From Tautonia sociabilis (GTDB lineage Bacteria > Planctomycetota > Planctomycetia > Isosphaerales > Isosphaeraceae), in contig NZ_RYZH01000003.1 in NCBI RefSeq assembly GCF_003977685.1, forward strand, positions 124,001-188,000: a DNA stretch of 64,000 bases, in the 5' to 3' direction. Within the stretch, counting starts at the first letter, position 1. Each line of letters starts with the position of its first letter. The translations under genes were made by a program, and so were the position numbers. Of this stretch, positions 18,883 through 26,610 are shown piece by piece. The notes beneath the pieces are model-generated. The model was not told the origin of the DNA, searched no databases, and saw only the letters and a list, made by a program, of their open reading frames with translations.

Positions 18883-20280
18883 ATGGAGAGCGTTCGAAGG
18901 TCAATCACTCGTCGAGCACTCCTCGGTGGCATGGCGACTGCCTTCGTCGCGTCGGGGAGGGTCAGGGCGGCAAGCCGATCCGAGTTCCACATGGCGACCT
19001 TCTCGGCCGACGTGACCATCCCGATCGGCCACCCCTGCATGGGGGGCGGGATCGCCCCGGCTCGGGAGGTCGTCGATCCGCTGCTGGCGAGAGGGATCGT
19101 CCTGCTGGGGGAGGATCGACCGCTGGTGCTGGTGGCGGTCGACTGGTGCGAGATCCGGAATGACGCCTACGACCGCTGGCGCTCGGCGCTCGCCGAGGCC
19201 GCAGGCACCGATCCGAGCCGGGTGCTGGTGAGCAGCGTCCACCAGCACGATGCTCCCGTGATGGACCTGGAGGCCGAGCGGCTCCTCCGAGAGCAACGTG
19301 CCGAGGGCAGCGTTTGCGACCCGGCCTTCCACGATCAGGCCCTCCGCCGGGTGGCTGCCGCTCTGAAGGACGCCCTCGGCTCGGCTCGTCGCGTCGACGG
19401 GATCGGCACGGGGACAGCGAGGGTCGATCGGGTCGCATCGAACCGTAGGTACCTGCTGCCGGACGGGAGCCCCTCGTTCGGGAGGACCAGTGCCACCCAA
19501 GACGAGTACGCTCGGGAGCAGCCCGAGGGGACGATCGACCCGATGCTCCGGACCCTGAGCTTCTGGGACGGTGATCGTCCGGTGGCGGCGCTGCATGCCT
19601 ACGCGGTGCACCCGATGAGCTACTACGGGTCGGGCGGCGTCTCCAGCGACTTCGTCGGGAGGGCTCGGGCGCTGATGCAGGAGGATCACCCTGAAGTCTT
19701 CCAGATCTACCTGTCCGGATGCAGCGGCAATGTGACGGCGGGGAAGTATAACGATGGCTCGACGGAGAATCGGCCAGTGCTCGCCGATCGGATGTACCGG
19801 GCGATGAGGGCATCCTGGGAGGCGACCCGGAGAGGGCCGCTGGAGCGGGTCGGGTTCCGATCAACTCCGCTCACTCTGGCGCCGAGGGACGATGAGGGCT
19901 TCTCGGTCGCCGAGCTCAGGGATCGACTCGCGAACGACTCGAGGCCCTTCGGTCAATGCCTCGCCGCGATGGGGCTGAGCTGGCGGTCTCGCTGCGAGCA
20001 GGGGAGACCGATCGACTTGCCCGTGATCGATCTCGGGCCCGCTGTCATCCTCCTGCTCCCGGGCGAGTCCTATGTCGAGTATCAATTGCTCGCCCAGCGA
20101 CTCCTCCCGGATCGGTTCGTGATGGCCGTCGGTTACGGCGAGTGCGCCACGGGGTATGTGCCGACCGATCGGGCTGTCGCCGAGGGGGACACGAATCTCC
20201 TCGACTGGTGCTGGGTGGCGCCGGGTGCCGAGGCTGTCCTCGCCGAGACGATGGCGAAGGCAATTGGCGCAAAGACGTGA
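18883..20280 (+). CDS. Neutral/alkaline ceramidase-like protein, Tat-exported
   Basis: 465 residues. I chose the ATG at 18883 because GGAGGG lies at 18871-18876 and a Tat-type signal starts there (SITRRALLGGMATAFVA). The body matches the N-terminal domain of neutral/non-lysosomal ceramidases: early TFSADVTIPIGHPCMGGG, SSVHQHDAPV with histidines that could bind zinc, HAYAVHPMSYYG and SGCSGNVTAGKYN. Known members hydrolyse the amide of ceramides, but many bacterial homologues are uncharacterised and only broadly related. It is divergent from the PSD1 gene that starts at 18620. Confidence 0.85.
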   Translation: MESVRRSITRRALLGGMATAFVASGRVRAASRSEFHMATFSADVTIPIGHPCMGGGIAPAREVVDPLLARGIVLLGEDRPLVLVAVDWCEIRNDAYDRWRSALAEAAGTDPSRVLVSSVHQHDAPVMDLEAERLLREQRAEGSVCDPAFHDQALRRVAAALKDALGSARRVDGIGTGTARVDRVASNRRYLLPDGSPSFGRTSATQDEYAREQPEGTIDPMLRTLSFWDGDRPVAALHAYAVHPMSYYGSGGVSSDFVGRARALMQEDHPEVFQIYLSGCSGNVTAGKYNDGSTENRPVLADRMYRAMRASWEATRRGPLERVGFRSTPLTLAPRDDEGFSVAELRDRLANDSRPFGQCLAAMGLSWRSRCEQGRPIDLPVIDLGPAVILLLPGESYVEYQLLAQRLLPDRFVMAVGYGECATGYVPTDRAVAEGDTNLLDWCWVAPGAEAVLAETMAKAIGAKT

Positions 20281-20361
20281 GTGCTCATGCGAGCGATTTT
20301 ATCATTGTTCAGTCGGATGTCCATTTCTTCGGATCAGGCGATCACGAGGCGGTACTGATTG

Positions 20362-21534
20362 ATGGCACGGCAGGTCGGATCGACACAGGACGGCCCTCGG
20401 GTGAGCCTGCTCACCGCCGAGTCGAGGGGAGCGATCGCCGTCATCCGAGTCTGGGGCCAGGGAGCGGTCGGGGCCGTGGACGAGACCTTCCGGCCCCTTC
20501 ATGGGGAGAGGTTGTCAGTGACGGAGACGGGGAGGCCGCGGGTTGGTCGCATTGGCGTCGGGACGGGGGACGAGGTGGTCGCCTTGCGAGTTGATGGGCC
20601 GATCGGTCCCGAGGTGGAGTTGCAATGCCACGGGGGACCGGCGGCGGTGGGGCTGGTCGTTGGGGCACTGGAAGCGGTCGGGGCCTCACGGTCGACCGCT
20701 GAGGAATGGATCGTCACCCGATCGGAGTCGCCACTGAGGGGGCAGGCGGAGTGCGATCTTGCTCTGGCGGAAACGGCCAGGACGGCGGAGATCTTGCTGG
20801 ACCAAGCCGCCGGGGCGCTGGACGAGGAGCTGGGAGATCTGGCCAGGCGCTGCGAATCGGATCCCGAGGGGGCGGTGGAGGGACTGGGCACGCTGCTCCG
20901 GAGGTCGGGAATCGGCGTCCGGCTGCTCGGTGGGTGGCGAGTGGCCCTGGCGGGGCGGCCGAATGTCGGGAAGAGTCGATTGCTGAACGCAATGGCCGGC
21001 TTTGGCAGGGCGATCGTTTCACCGATGCCAGGGACGACCCGAGACGTGGTCACGGTGCGGACGGCCGTTGACGGCTGGCCGATCGAGTTGTCCGACACTG
21101 CCGGGCTCCGGGAGACGGACGACCCGATCGAGGCCGGCGGCGTCTCGATGGCGAGGACGAAGCAAGATGGCGCCGACCTGGTGGTGCTGGTCCTTGATCG
21201 TTCGGAGCCACTGACCGTGGCCGACCGTGCCCTCATTGCCGACAGCCCGGGGGCCTTGATCGCGTGCAACAAGGCCGATCTTTTTGCGACCTGGGAGCCG
21301 GAGGAGGCCTGGGGGACGGTGGCGATCGTCTCGGCCGAGCGGGGAGACGGCCTCGGCGACCTTCTCCGCCGGATCGCCGAACGGATCGTCCCCGCCCCCC
21401 CCGATCGTGGGATGGCCGTGCCCTTCCGCCCCGCTCACGTCCGGCTGCTTGGCCGGTCTCTCCGGCTCCTCCAGGGCGGCCGTCCCCGGGCGGCGGCTCG
21501 AGCCCTGGATCGGCTGCGTCGGGTCGGGTGTTGA
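20362..21534 (+). CDS. Divergent MnmE-like (TrmE) GTPase lacking the C-terminal CxGK motif
   Basis: 390 residues; true MnmE is about 450. The N terminus resembles the tetrahydrofolate-binding domain of MnmE (RGAIAVIRVWG, then ELQCHGGPAAVGLVV), followed by a helical part and an inserted G domain with G1 GRPNVGKS (198-205), G2 PGTTRD (223-228), G3 DTAGLRET (245-252) and G4 NKAD (303-306). MnmE, with MnmG, modifies the wobble uridine of several tRNAs and needs a cysteine in a C-terminal C(I/L)GK(F) motif. This protein ends in RRVGC, without that motif. It may be a planctomycete paralogue with a different role. The start could be the TTG one codon earlier. It sits between two ceramidase-like genes. 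Confidence 0.8.
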   Translation: MARQVGSTQDGPRVSLLTAESRGAIAVIRVWGQGAVGAVDETFRPLHGERLSVTETGRPRVGRIGVGTGDEVVALRVDGPIGPEVELQCHGGPAAVGLVVGALEAVGASRSTAEEWIVTRSESPLRGQAECDLALAETARTAEILLDQAAGALDEELGDLARRCESDPEGAVEGLGTLLRRSGIGVRLLGGWRVALAGRPNVGKSRLLNAMAGFGRAIVSPMPGTTRDVVTVRTAVDGWPIELSDTAGLRETDDPIEAGGVSMARTKQDGADLVVLVLDRSEPLTVADRALIADSPGALIACNKADLFATWEPEEAWGTVAIVSAERGDGLGDLLRRIAERIVPAPPDRGMAVPFRPAHVRLLGRSLRLLQGGRPRAAARALDRLRRVGC

Positions 21535-21636
21535 GCAAGAAGGGATCAGGGGGGCTTGCGATCTGGTATCGGCCGACGGATCATCGGGCGTCTCCCAGGC
21601 CGAAGGGTATCTCGATCGCTCACATTGGAGTGTATG

Positions 21637-23097
21637 ATGATGCATCGAATAACATTCGTGTGGATCGGGTCCGCCGTGGCGGCGATCGCGCTGGCCGGGC
21701 CCCTGGCGATCGCGGCCGATGCGCCCGACCGCCTGCTACAAGCAGGCGCGGCGATGAGTAACATCACGCCACCGCTGGGAGAGCCGATCGTGGGCGGTTG
21801 GGAGTCACCGCCCGCGACCCACATTCACGACGAGCTGAACGCCCGTTGCCTGGTACTCGACGACGGGGAGACGACCCTGGCGATCGTGCTCTGCGACAAC
21901 GTGGGGATCAGCCGGGATATCCTGGACGCAGCCCGGGCGCTCGCCGAGGAGGCGACTGGAATCCCTGGCGATCATATGCTGATCGCCTCGACGCATACCC
22001 ATTCGGCCACTCCCGCGAGGGGGATGGACCGGCTGGCGACCTCGGGCGAACTGACCGGTTACCCGAAGTTCCTGGCGGGTCGGATCGCCGACGGCATCGC
22101 TCGAGCCGCCCGGAACCGAGAGTCGGCCCGGATCGGCTGGGGCTCGGTCGACGTGCCGGGCCAGGTGTTCAACCGACGATGGTTCCTCAAGCCTGAAACG
22201 GTGCTCCCGAACCCGTTCGGCGGCACTGATCGCGTGAAGATGAACCCCCGACGGGGCGATCCTGACTTGCTCGAGCCGGCCGGGCCGACCGATCCGGAAG
22301 TCTCCATCCTTTCGGTTCAGTCGGCCGACGGCAGGCCAATCGCACTGCTGGCCAACTACTCGCTGCACTATGTCGGTGGAGTCCCGGCGGGGCACGTCTC
22401 GGCCGATTACTTCGGCGTCTTCGCCTCGAGGATTCAGGAGTTGCTGGGGGCCGATGGGCAGGATCCGCCATTCGTGGGCATCCTGAGCAACGGGACGAGC
22501 GGCGACGTCAACAACATCGACTTTCGATCTCCCGGAGAGCGGCTGGCCCCCTACGAGAAGATGCGAGCGGTGGCCGACGAGGTGGCGGTGGCCGTCTCCC
22601 GGGCGCACCTCGGAATCGCGTTCCGGGATTGGGTCCCGCTCGGAGCCGCGACCCGAGAGCTGACCCTCGCGGCCCGCGTCCCCAACGCCGAGCAGATCGC
22701 CTACGCTCGAGAGATCCTCGACCGGCCGGCTGATGCGAAGCCCTACCACTCTCATGAGCGGATCTACGCCGAACGCGTGCTCCGAGCGGCGGAGGGGCCC
22801 GTCTCGGTGTCGATCCTGCTTCAGACTCTCAGGATCGGCGACCTGGGGATCGCGGCCATCCCGTTCGAGGTGTTCGCGGAGTCTGGCCTGGAGATCAAGC
22901 AACGCAGCCCCTTCAACGACAGCTTCACGATCGAGCTGGCGAACGGGTCGTACGGATACCTGCCCACGCCCCGCCAGCACGAGCTCGGAGGCTACGAGAC
23001 ATGGCTGGGTACGAATCGGGTCGAGATCCAGGCGTCCGAGAAGATCGAAGACGTGATCATCGATCTGTTCGGAGAATTGAAACGATCCTTCCCCTGA
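21637..23097 (+). CDS. Neutral/alkaline ceramidase-like protein, secreted
   Basis: About 486 residues. Three consecutive ATGs (21634, 21637, 21640) follow GGAG at 21627-21630; the middle one has the best spacing. A Sec signal peptide covers about 1-27 (ending AIAADAP). Ceramidase-family features include the opening AGAAMSNITPPLGEPIVGGW, the STHTHSATPARG block (likely zinc ligands), NYSLHYVGG and GTSGDVNNIDF. It is related to the product of 18883-20280 but uses a Sec rather than a Tat signal. A strong hairpin follows at 23107-23145. Confidence 0.88.
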   Translation: MMHRITFVWIGSAVAAIALAGPLAIAADAPDRLLQAGAAMSNITPPLGEPIVGGWESPPATHIHDELNARCLVLDDGETTLAIVLCDNVGISRDILDAARALAEEATGIPGDHMLIASTHTHSATPARGMDRLATSGELTGYPKFLAGRIADGIARAARNRESARIGWGSVDVPGQVFNRRWFLKPETVLPNPFGGTDRVKMNPRRGDPDLLEPAGPTDPEVSILSVQSADGRPIALLANYSLHYVGGVPAGHVSADYFGVFASRIQELLGADGQDPPFVGILSNGTSGDVNNIDFRSPGERLAPYEKMRAVADEVAVAVSRAHLGIAFRDWVPLGAATRELTLAARVPNAEQIAYAREILDRPADAKPYHSHERIYAERVLRAAEGPVSVSILLQTLRIGDLGIAAIPFEVFAESGLEIKQRSPFNDSFTIELANGSYGYLPTPRQHELGGYETWLGTNRVEIQASEKIEDVIIDLFGELKRSFP

Positions 23098-23106
23098 TCG
23101 CTTTCC

Positions 23107-23145
23107 GAGTCGGCCGCCCCTCGAAGAGGCCGGGGCGGCCGGCTC
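23107..23145. terminator. 14-bp hairpin between convergent genes
   Basis: Arms at 23107-23120 (GAGTCGGCCGCCCC) and 23132-23145 (GGGGCGGCCGGCTC) pair over 14 positions with one G-T wobble and an 11-base loop. It lies just past the ceramidase-like gene and overlaps the stop codon of the convergent 76-residue gene. There is no T-run on either side, so it is a terminator-like hairpin rather than a textbook intrinsic terminator. Confidence 0.55.
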
Positions 23146-23374
23146 ATTCGCTCGGGCCGATCTCGCGGATCATCCGGGCGAGGAATTGTTGCAGATCGTC
23201 GATGCCGTGCAGCGCCTGAGCAACGGCCTGTTCGAGGGGGACAAGTTGCTTCGTCTCGAAGTCTCGGCTGACGGGATCGTCCCACTCCTCTCGGGAACGG
23301 TCCCACTGGGCCCGAAGCGCCTTCAGGTCGTGTTGCAACTTCGAGGCGCCGGCGGTGATGTTACCGGGTCGCAT
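23144..23374 (-). CDS. Small helical protein, third member of WXG100-like cassette
   Basis: 76 residues, predicted all-helical, no signal peptide. A central turn-like segment REEWDDPVSRDFE (about 28-40), with tryptophan and acidic residues between two amphipathic helices, resembles the helix-turn-helix hairpin of WXG100 proteins, but W-D-D replaces W-x-G. It lies 27 bp after the 185-residue gene on the same strand, with a GGAG 11 bases before the ATG. No enzyme motif. Assignment to the WXG100 superfamily is inference. Confidence 0.65.
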   Translation of the reverse strand: MRPGNITAGASKLQHDLKALRAQWDRSREEWDDPVSRDFETKQLVPLEQAVAQALHGIDDLQQFLARMIREIGPSE

Positions 23375-23401
23375 GGCCAGTGACTCCAGCGGGGGGACGG
23401 C

Positions 23402-23959
23402 TCAGGGAGAATCGATCGGGGGGTCTTGTCCGACGGAATCGGGCCGCGACGACGGTCTGCCGGAGGTTTCCCTGGGCGGGGCGGTCCCGACGTAGGCCTC
23501 GAGCGAGAGGATCATGCGGTCGAGCATCGCGAGCATGCGCTCGACGTCGATCGAGGCGGCATCCGAGAGCGCGCGGGTCCGTCCGTGGTACTCGGCCAGC
23601 GCATGCTGGAACTGGGGGACCCAGCGTCGGATTGCCCTGAGCTTGCGCTCGGCCTCCTCGATGCGCTGTTTGCACATCCTCAGCGCTTCTTTCTCCTGGG
23701 AGACATCGGGGACGAAGCCGTCGGTGCGCTGGAGGTTCTTCCGGTGAAGCGATGACCGGGCCTCCACCATGCGCTGGTCCCAGAGCCGAATCTGAGACTT
23801 CCAGTAGCGCGGCTGATCGTGTTCGAGCCAGTCACGGACGCGCCTCAACTCGATGTCGATGCCTCCCAGCGCGTTCCGGGCCCCCTCGGCGAACTCGACC
23901 AGTGCGGCTCGGAACCGACTCAGGGCCTCGATCGAATTGACCCGGGCCTGTCCGGCCAT
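23402..23959 (-). CDS. Coiled-coil protein, middle member of WXG100-like cassette
   Basis: 185 residues, mainly helical with heptad-like stretches (RMCKQRIEEAERKLRAIRRW near the middle) and a disordered Pro/Ser-rich tail of about 25 residues. No signal peptide, membrane segment or catalytic motif. The length and the coiled-coil body with basic and aromatic residues (RDWLEHDQPRYWKSQIRLW) recall proteins that accompany WXG100 substrates, but I do not recognise a named family. The ATG follows GGAGAACGGAG and lies 18 bp after the upstream WXG100-like stop. Confidence 0.7.
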   Translation of the reverse strand: MAGQARVNSIEALSRFRAALVEFAEGARNALGGIDIELRRVRDWLEHDQPRYWKSQIRLWDQRMVEARSSLHRKNLQRTDGFVPDVSQEKEALRMCKQRIEEAERKLRAIRRWVPQFQHALAEYHGRTRALSDAASIDVERMLAMLDRMILSLEAYVGTAPPRETSGRPSSRPDSVGQDPPIDSP

Positions 23960-23977
23960 CTCCGTTCTCCGATCGGA

Positions 23978-24250
23978 TCAGCGCTGCTGCAGGTAATCCT
24001 CGATCTTCTCCGCCTTCTTCATCAGGAAGGGGACGTGCTGTTCGGACGCCTGCACGAAGCGGTTGACAACGTTCATCGTCTGACGGAACTCCTCGACGAA
24101 CTTGTCGTGCTCTCGGTCCCGCCAGGTGGCACCGAGATTGTTGAGCTGGCCGTTGAGCACAGTCATCCGGCTGACCAGGTCGTTGTTGAACTGCTTGAGG
24201 CTTTGGGCGAACCGGCGCAGCTCGGCCGGGTCGACGTGCGCTTGGGGCAT
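23978..24250 (-). CDS. WXG100-like (ESAT-6-like) small protein
   Basis: 90 residues from the ATG at 24250, which has GGAG at good spacing; an in-frame TTG at 24295 would add 15 residues. Size, lack of a signal peptide, and two amphipathic helices around a central W43-R44-D45 turn (GATWRDREHDKF) fit the WXG100 pattern, with D in place of G. In other bacteria such proteins are dimeric type VII secretion substrates or chaperone partners. No EccC/EssC-type ATPase is in this window. It is the first gene of the three-gene minus-strand cassette. Confidence 0.7.
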   Translation of the reverse strand: MPQAHVDPAELRRFAQSLKQFNNDLVSRMTVLNGQLNNLGATWRDREHDKFVEEFRQTMNVVNRFVQASEQHVPFLMKKAEKIEDYLQQR

Positions 24251-24469
24251 GGTCGAGGGCTCCGGGAGGGAGCGAACGGGAATCGTCTCACTCAAGCCTA
24301 TCGGTGCGGAGACTGGGGGTCAAAGTAGCCCCACCCGGTTTCCCCGTCCGACGGATCATCTCCCTTTGGATCCACAAGGGAGGAGTCCAGAGGTCACAGA
24401 GCAGAGGGGACAACGACGCTTGATTCCGGGCGATCTCCGGAATAAACTACCGAAGCGAACGAAGAAACC

Positions 24470-24543
<74 letters not shown>

Positions 24544-24700
24544 TTCTAACCCCTCTGGCCTTCAAGACTTAGGCCGTCAGGATTTGGGGTGAAATCGAGA
24601 GGGATCAACCGAGGGTACAACCCTGTCCGGTTCACCCACTCACCGACGCTCGATCTAAGCCGAGGTCGTCAGCCATAGTGCTGAGGACGTCGGCTCTTTT
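24544..24700 (+). ncRNA. Candidate structured RNA downstream of tRNA-Val
   Basis: No convincing ORF. From the end of tRNA-Val to a strong intrinsic terminator the strand can form a CTGGCCT/AGGCC..CAG hairpin (about 24556-24580), a 7-bp helix GGGTGAA (24587-24593) with TTCACCC (24631-24637) that encloses hairpin AGGGT-ACA-ACCCT (24612-24624), and the terminator stem at 24658-24695. It may be a tRNA trailer or a separate small RNA. I recognise no known family; pairing was found by eye only. Confidence 0.3.
24658..24700 (+). terminator. Intrinsic terminator
   Basis: Arms AGCCGAGGTCGTCAGC (24658-24673) and GCTGAGGACGTCGGCT (24680-24695) pair at 14 of 16 positions around a 6-base loop, followed by CTTTT (24696-24700). 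Its position, 115 bases past tRNA-Val on the same strand, implies that the primary transcript extends well beyond the tRNA. Confidence 0.75.
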
Positions 24701-24880
24701 CGTCGAGAGTACTATCAGGAACTCAACGGTGAGTGGCAGGGCGATCAGCCTCTGCTTCGATTGTGGAAGCAGAGGTGCGATAGGGAGGCCATTGGTCACT
24801 CCAATGCCACCCCAACGATGTTGCCATCCCGTTACGACGGGCGGCGATTCACGTCGATCCGAGTCGCCGTAAGTCGTTAG
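24701..24880. other. Intergenic interval with two further hairpins
   Basis: No supported gene. A perfect 10-bp hairpin lies at 24750-24776 (CCTCTGCTTC / GAAGCAGAGG, 7-base loop) and a second at 24787-24808 (CATTGG / CCAATG plus an outer GG/CC across a bulged C). Both lie downstream of the minus-strand tRNA-Leu and could process or terminate its transcript, though no T-run follows. Confidence 0.5.
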
Positions 24881-24963
24881 TACCGAAGGTGGGACTCGAA
24901 CCCACACCCCCTTGCGGGGACCGGATTTTGAGTCCGGCGCGTCTGCCATTCCGCCACTTCGGC
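24881..24963 (-). tRNA. tRNA-Leu (anticodon CAA)
   Basis: 83 bases on the minus strand with a long variable arm (class II). Acceptor GCCGAAG/CTTCGGT, anticodon stem CCGGA/TCCGG with loop CTCAAAA giving anticodon CAA (reads TTG), variable arm TCCCCGCAAGGGGG, T-arm with TTCGAGT, discriminator A. Confidence 0.95.
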
Positions 24964-25221
24964 CCGAGGCGAACCTCGTCTGGCTCTCTCCCCGATCGGA
25001 TCGATCTTACCATACCCGAGCCAGTTCCGGTAGAGTCTGCGGAGACCGAGGAGATCGCTCCGAACTGGATTCCGACAGATCCCTGACCAGGGACCAGTGG
25101 CCCCCCGGTTGCTCAGCGACGGGGTCTGATCGGCCGGAATCCTCCTGCAAGCGCCGGGGGGACCGGGTGACACATGGGTGCAGGGTCCTCCAGAAGTCGA
25201 TACCCGAGCCCAAAGGAGGGT

Positions 25222-25251
25222 CCCGGCGCCGCCACCGGGAGCGGCGCCGGG
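25222..25251 (-). terminator. GC-rich hairpin after the aldo/keto reductase gene
   Basis: Perfect 10-bp stem CCCGGCGCCG (25222-25231) with CGGCGCCGGG (25242-25251), 10-base loop, 8 bp past the stop of the minus-strand gene that ends at 25259. Only a short CTCCTTT follows on that strand, so intrinsic termination is possible but not certain. Confidence 0.55.
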
Positions 25252-25258
25252 GTGGGAC

Positions 25259-26506
25259 TCAGGAGAGTAGCCGATCGACTTCGGGGAGGAGGCGAGCGAA
25301 GTCGAGGTGGTCAGGGCAGGAGGCCCGAGCCGCCTCGAGGTCGGCATCCGACCAGTCTCGGGCGGAGGCGGGGAGCATTGCGTACTGGCGTCGAGCTTCC
25401 GAGCGGTCGCCGAGATGGCGATAGTAGGTCAAAAATCGCGTCAGATCCCCCAGCGAGGCCCGAGTCCGCCCGGCCAGTGAGCATCGGCCGTCGCAATTCC
25501 CGCAGAGAGATGGGCCGTGGGCGCGGCTGGCGTCTCGGAGGCGGTCCAGGTCTGCGGTCTCGATCGGCTCGAAGCGACGGGCGGCATCGACATTCTCGCG
25601 GATCTGCTCGGTGTTGCGCATCGAGCAGCAGACGGTGCTGATTCGCTCGTCGCTCCAGATCGCGTGCAGCAGCCCCTGGAACGGGGTGAGTTTGCGTTCC
25701 TGGAGCATGGGGACGCGGCGGACGACGTCGTCGAGGATGTTCCCCTCGGGCTTATCGCCGAAGAACTGGCCGGCGATCTGCTTCATGGAGATCAGACCGA
25801 TTCCCTTCTCCCAGCACGTGTCGAGCGCCCGGTTCAGGGGGGAATCCTTGTCGAGCCAGGGGCGGTACTGGAGCATGATCGCGTCGACGATGCCGGCCTC
25901 GGCGGCCTTCTGGATGATCGTCGCGCGGTCCTTGTGGTGCGACGAGAAGCCGACAAACCGGGCCTTGCCCGACTTGCGGATCGCCTCCGCCGTCTCTTTG
26001 AACTCGCGTCCGGTCACCATGTTGATCGCGTCGTCGAGCGAGTGGTCGTCTCCCAGGCCGTGGATGAAGAAGAGGTCGATGGAGTCGGTCCCCAGGGCCT
26101 CGAGGCGCTGGTCGAGCATGCCAAGCAGTTGTGAGGGGGTGCGCGGCATGTCCTTGGTGACCAGGAAGATCTGCTTGCGAATCTCGGGATCCTGCTCGAA
26201 CCAGCGGCGGAGGTTCGGCTCGGTGCCGTAGACCTTGGCGGTGTCGAACATGCGGATGCCGCTGGCGAAGGCGAAGCGGAGGATCCGGTCGTAGCTCGGT
26301 CCCCGGATGGCCCCCTGGTCGAGCATGGTCACCTGCACGCCCGTTTTCCCGAGCGTTCGGGTGGGGATGACCCCGTTCGGCTGCGCCTCGGCACGATCCT
26401 GGGCCGGGAGGGCGGGGGAAGGACCCGCCAGAGTCGCCGCTGAGGCCAGCGCCCCGGTCTGGAGGAACGTCCGACGATCGGTGCGATGCGCCGATACCTC
26501 GCTCAT
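25259..26506 (-). CDS. Aldo/keto reductase, Tat-exported
   Basis: 415 residues from the ATG at 26506, which follows GTGGAG; an ATG at 26527 lacks a ribosome site. A Tat signal (DRRTFLQTGALASAATLAG) precedes a TIM-barrel AKR domain: TRTLGKTGVQVTML, MFDTAKVYG (catalytic Asp and Tyr), FLVTKDM (Lys) and LFFIHGLG (His). The C-terminal 100 residues add a cysteine-containing CGNCDGRCS segment, seen in part of this family and possibly metal- or cluster-binding. NADPH cofactor use by an exported AKR requires folding before export, which fits Tat. Substrate unknown. It is downstream of the prp operon on the same strand but about 105 bp away. Confidence 0.88.
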   Translation of the reverse strand: MSEVSAHRTDRRTFLQTGALASAATLAGPSPALPAQDRAEAQPNGVIPTRTLGKTGVQVTMLDQGAIRGPSYDRILRFAFASGIRMFDTAKVYGTEPNLRRWFEQDPEIRKQIFLVTKDMPRTPSQLLGMLDQRLEALGTDSIDLFFIHGLGDDHSLDDAINMVTGREFKETAEAIRKSGKARFVGFSSHHKDRATIIQKAAEAGIVDAIMLQYRPWLDKDSPLNRALDTCWEKGIGLISMKQIAGQFFGDKPEGNILDDVVRRVPMLQERKLTPFQGLLHAIWSDERISTVCCSMRNTEQIRENVDAARRFEPIETADLDRLRDASRAHGPSLCGNCDGRCSLAGRTRASLGDLTRFLTYYRHLGDRSEARRQYAMLPASARDWSDADLEAARASCPDHLDFARLLPEVDRLLS

Positions 26507-26610
26507 GGGTCCGATCTCCACGCTCATTGATGGGTCGGGGTGAAGTCGATTCCGGAGGGTTGATCATCACCGGGCAGCGACACCGCGTCCAGTCCGATCC
26601 GGACACCGGA

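Noticed and set aside
24877..25347. Minus-strand open frame across tRNA-Leu
   Set aside because: Overlaps tRNA-Leu and the terminator hairpin at 25222-25251; composition is unlike neighbouring proteins.
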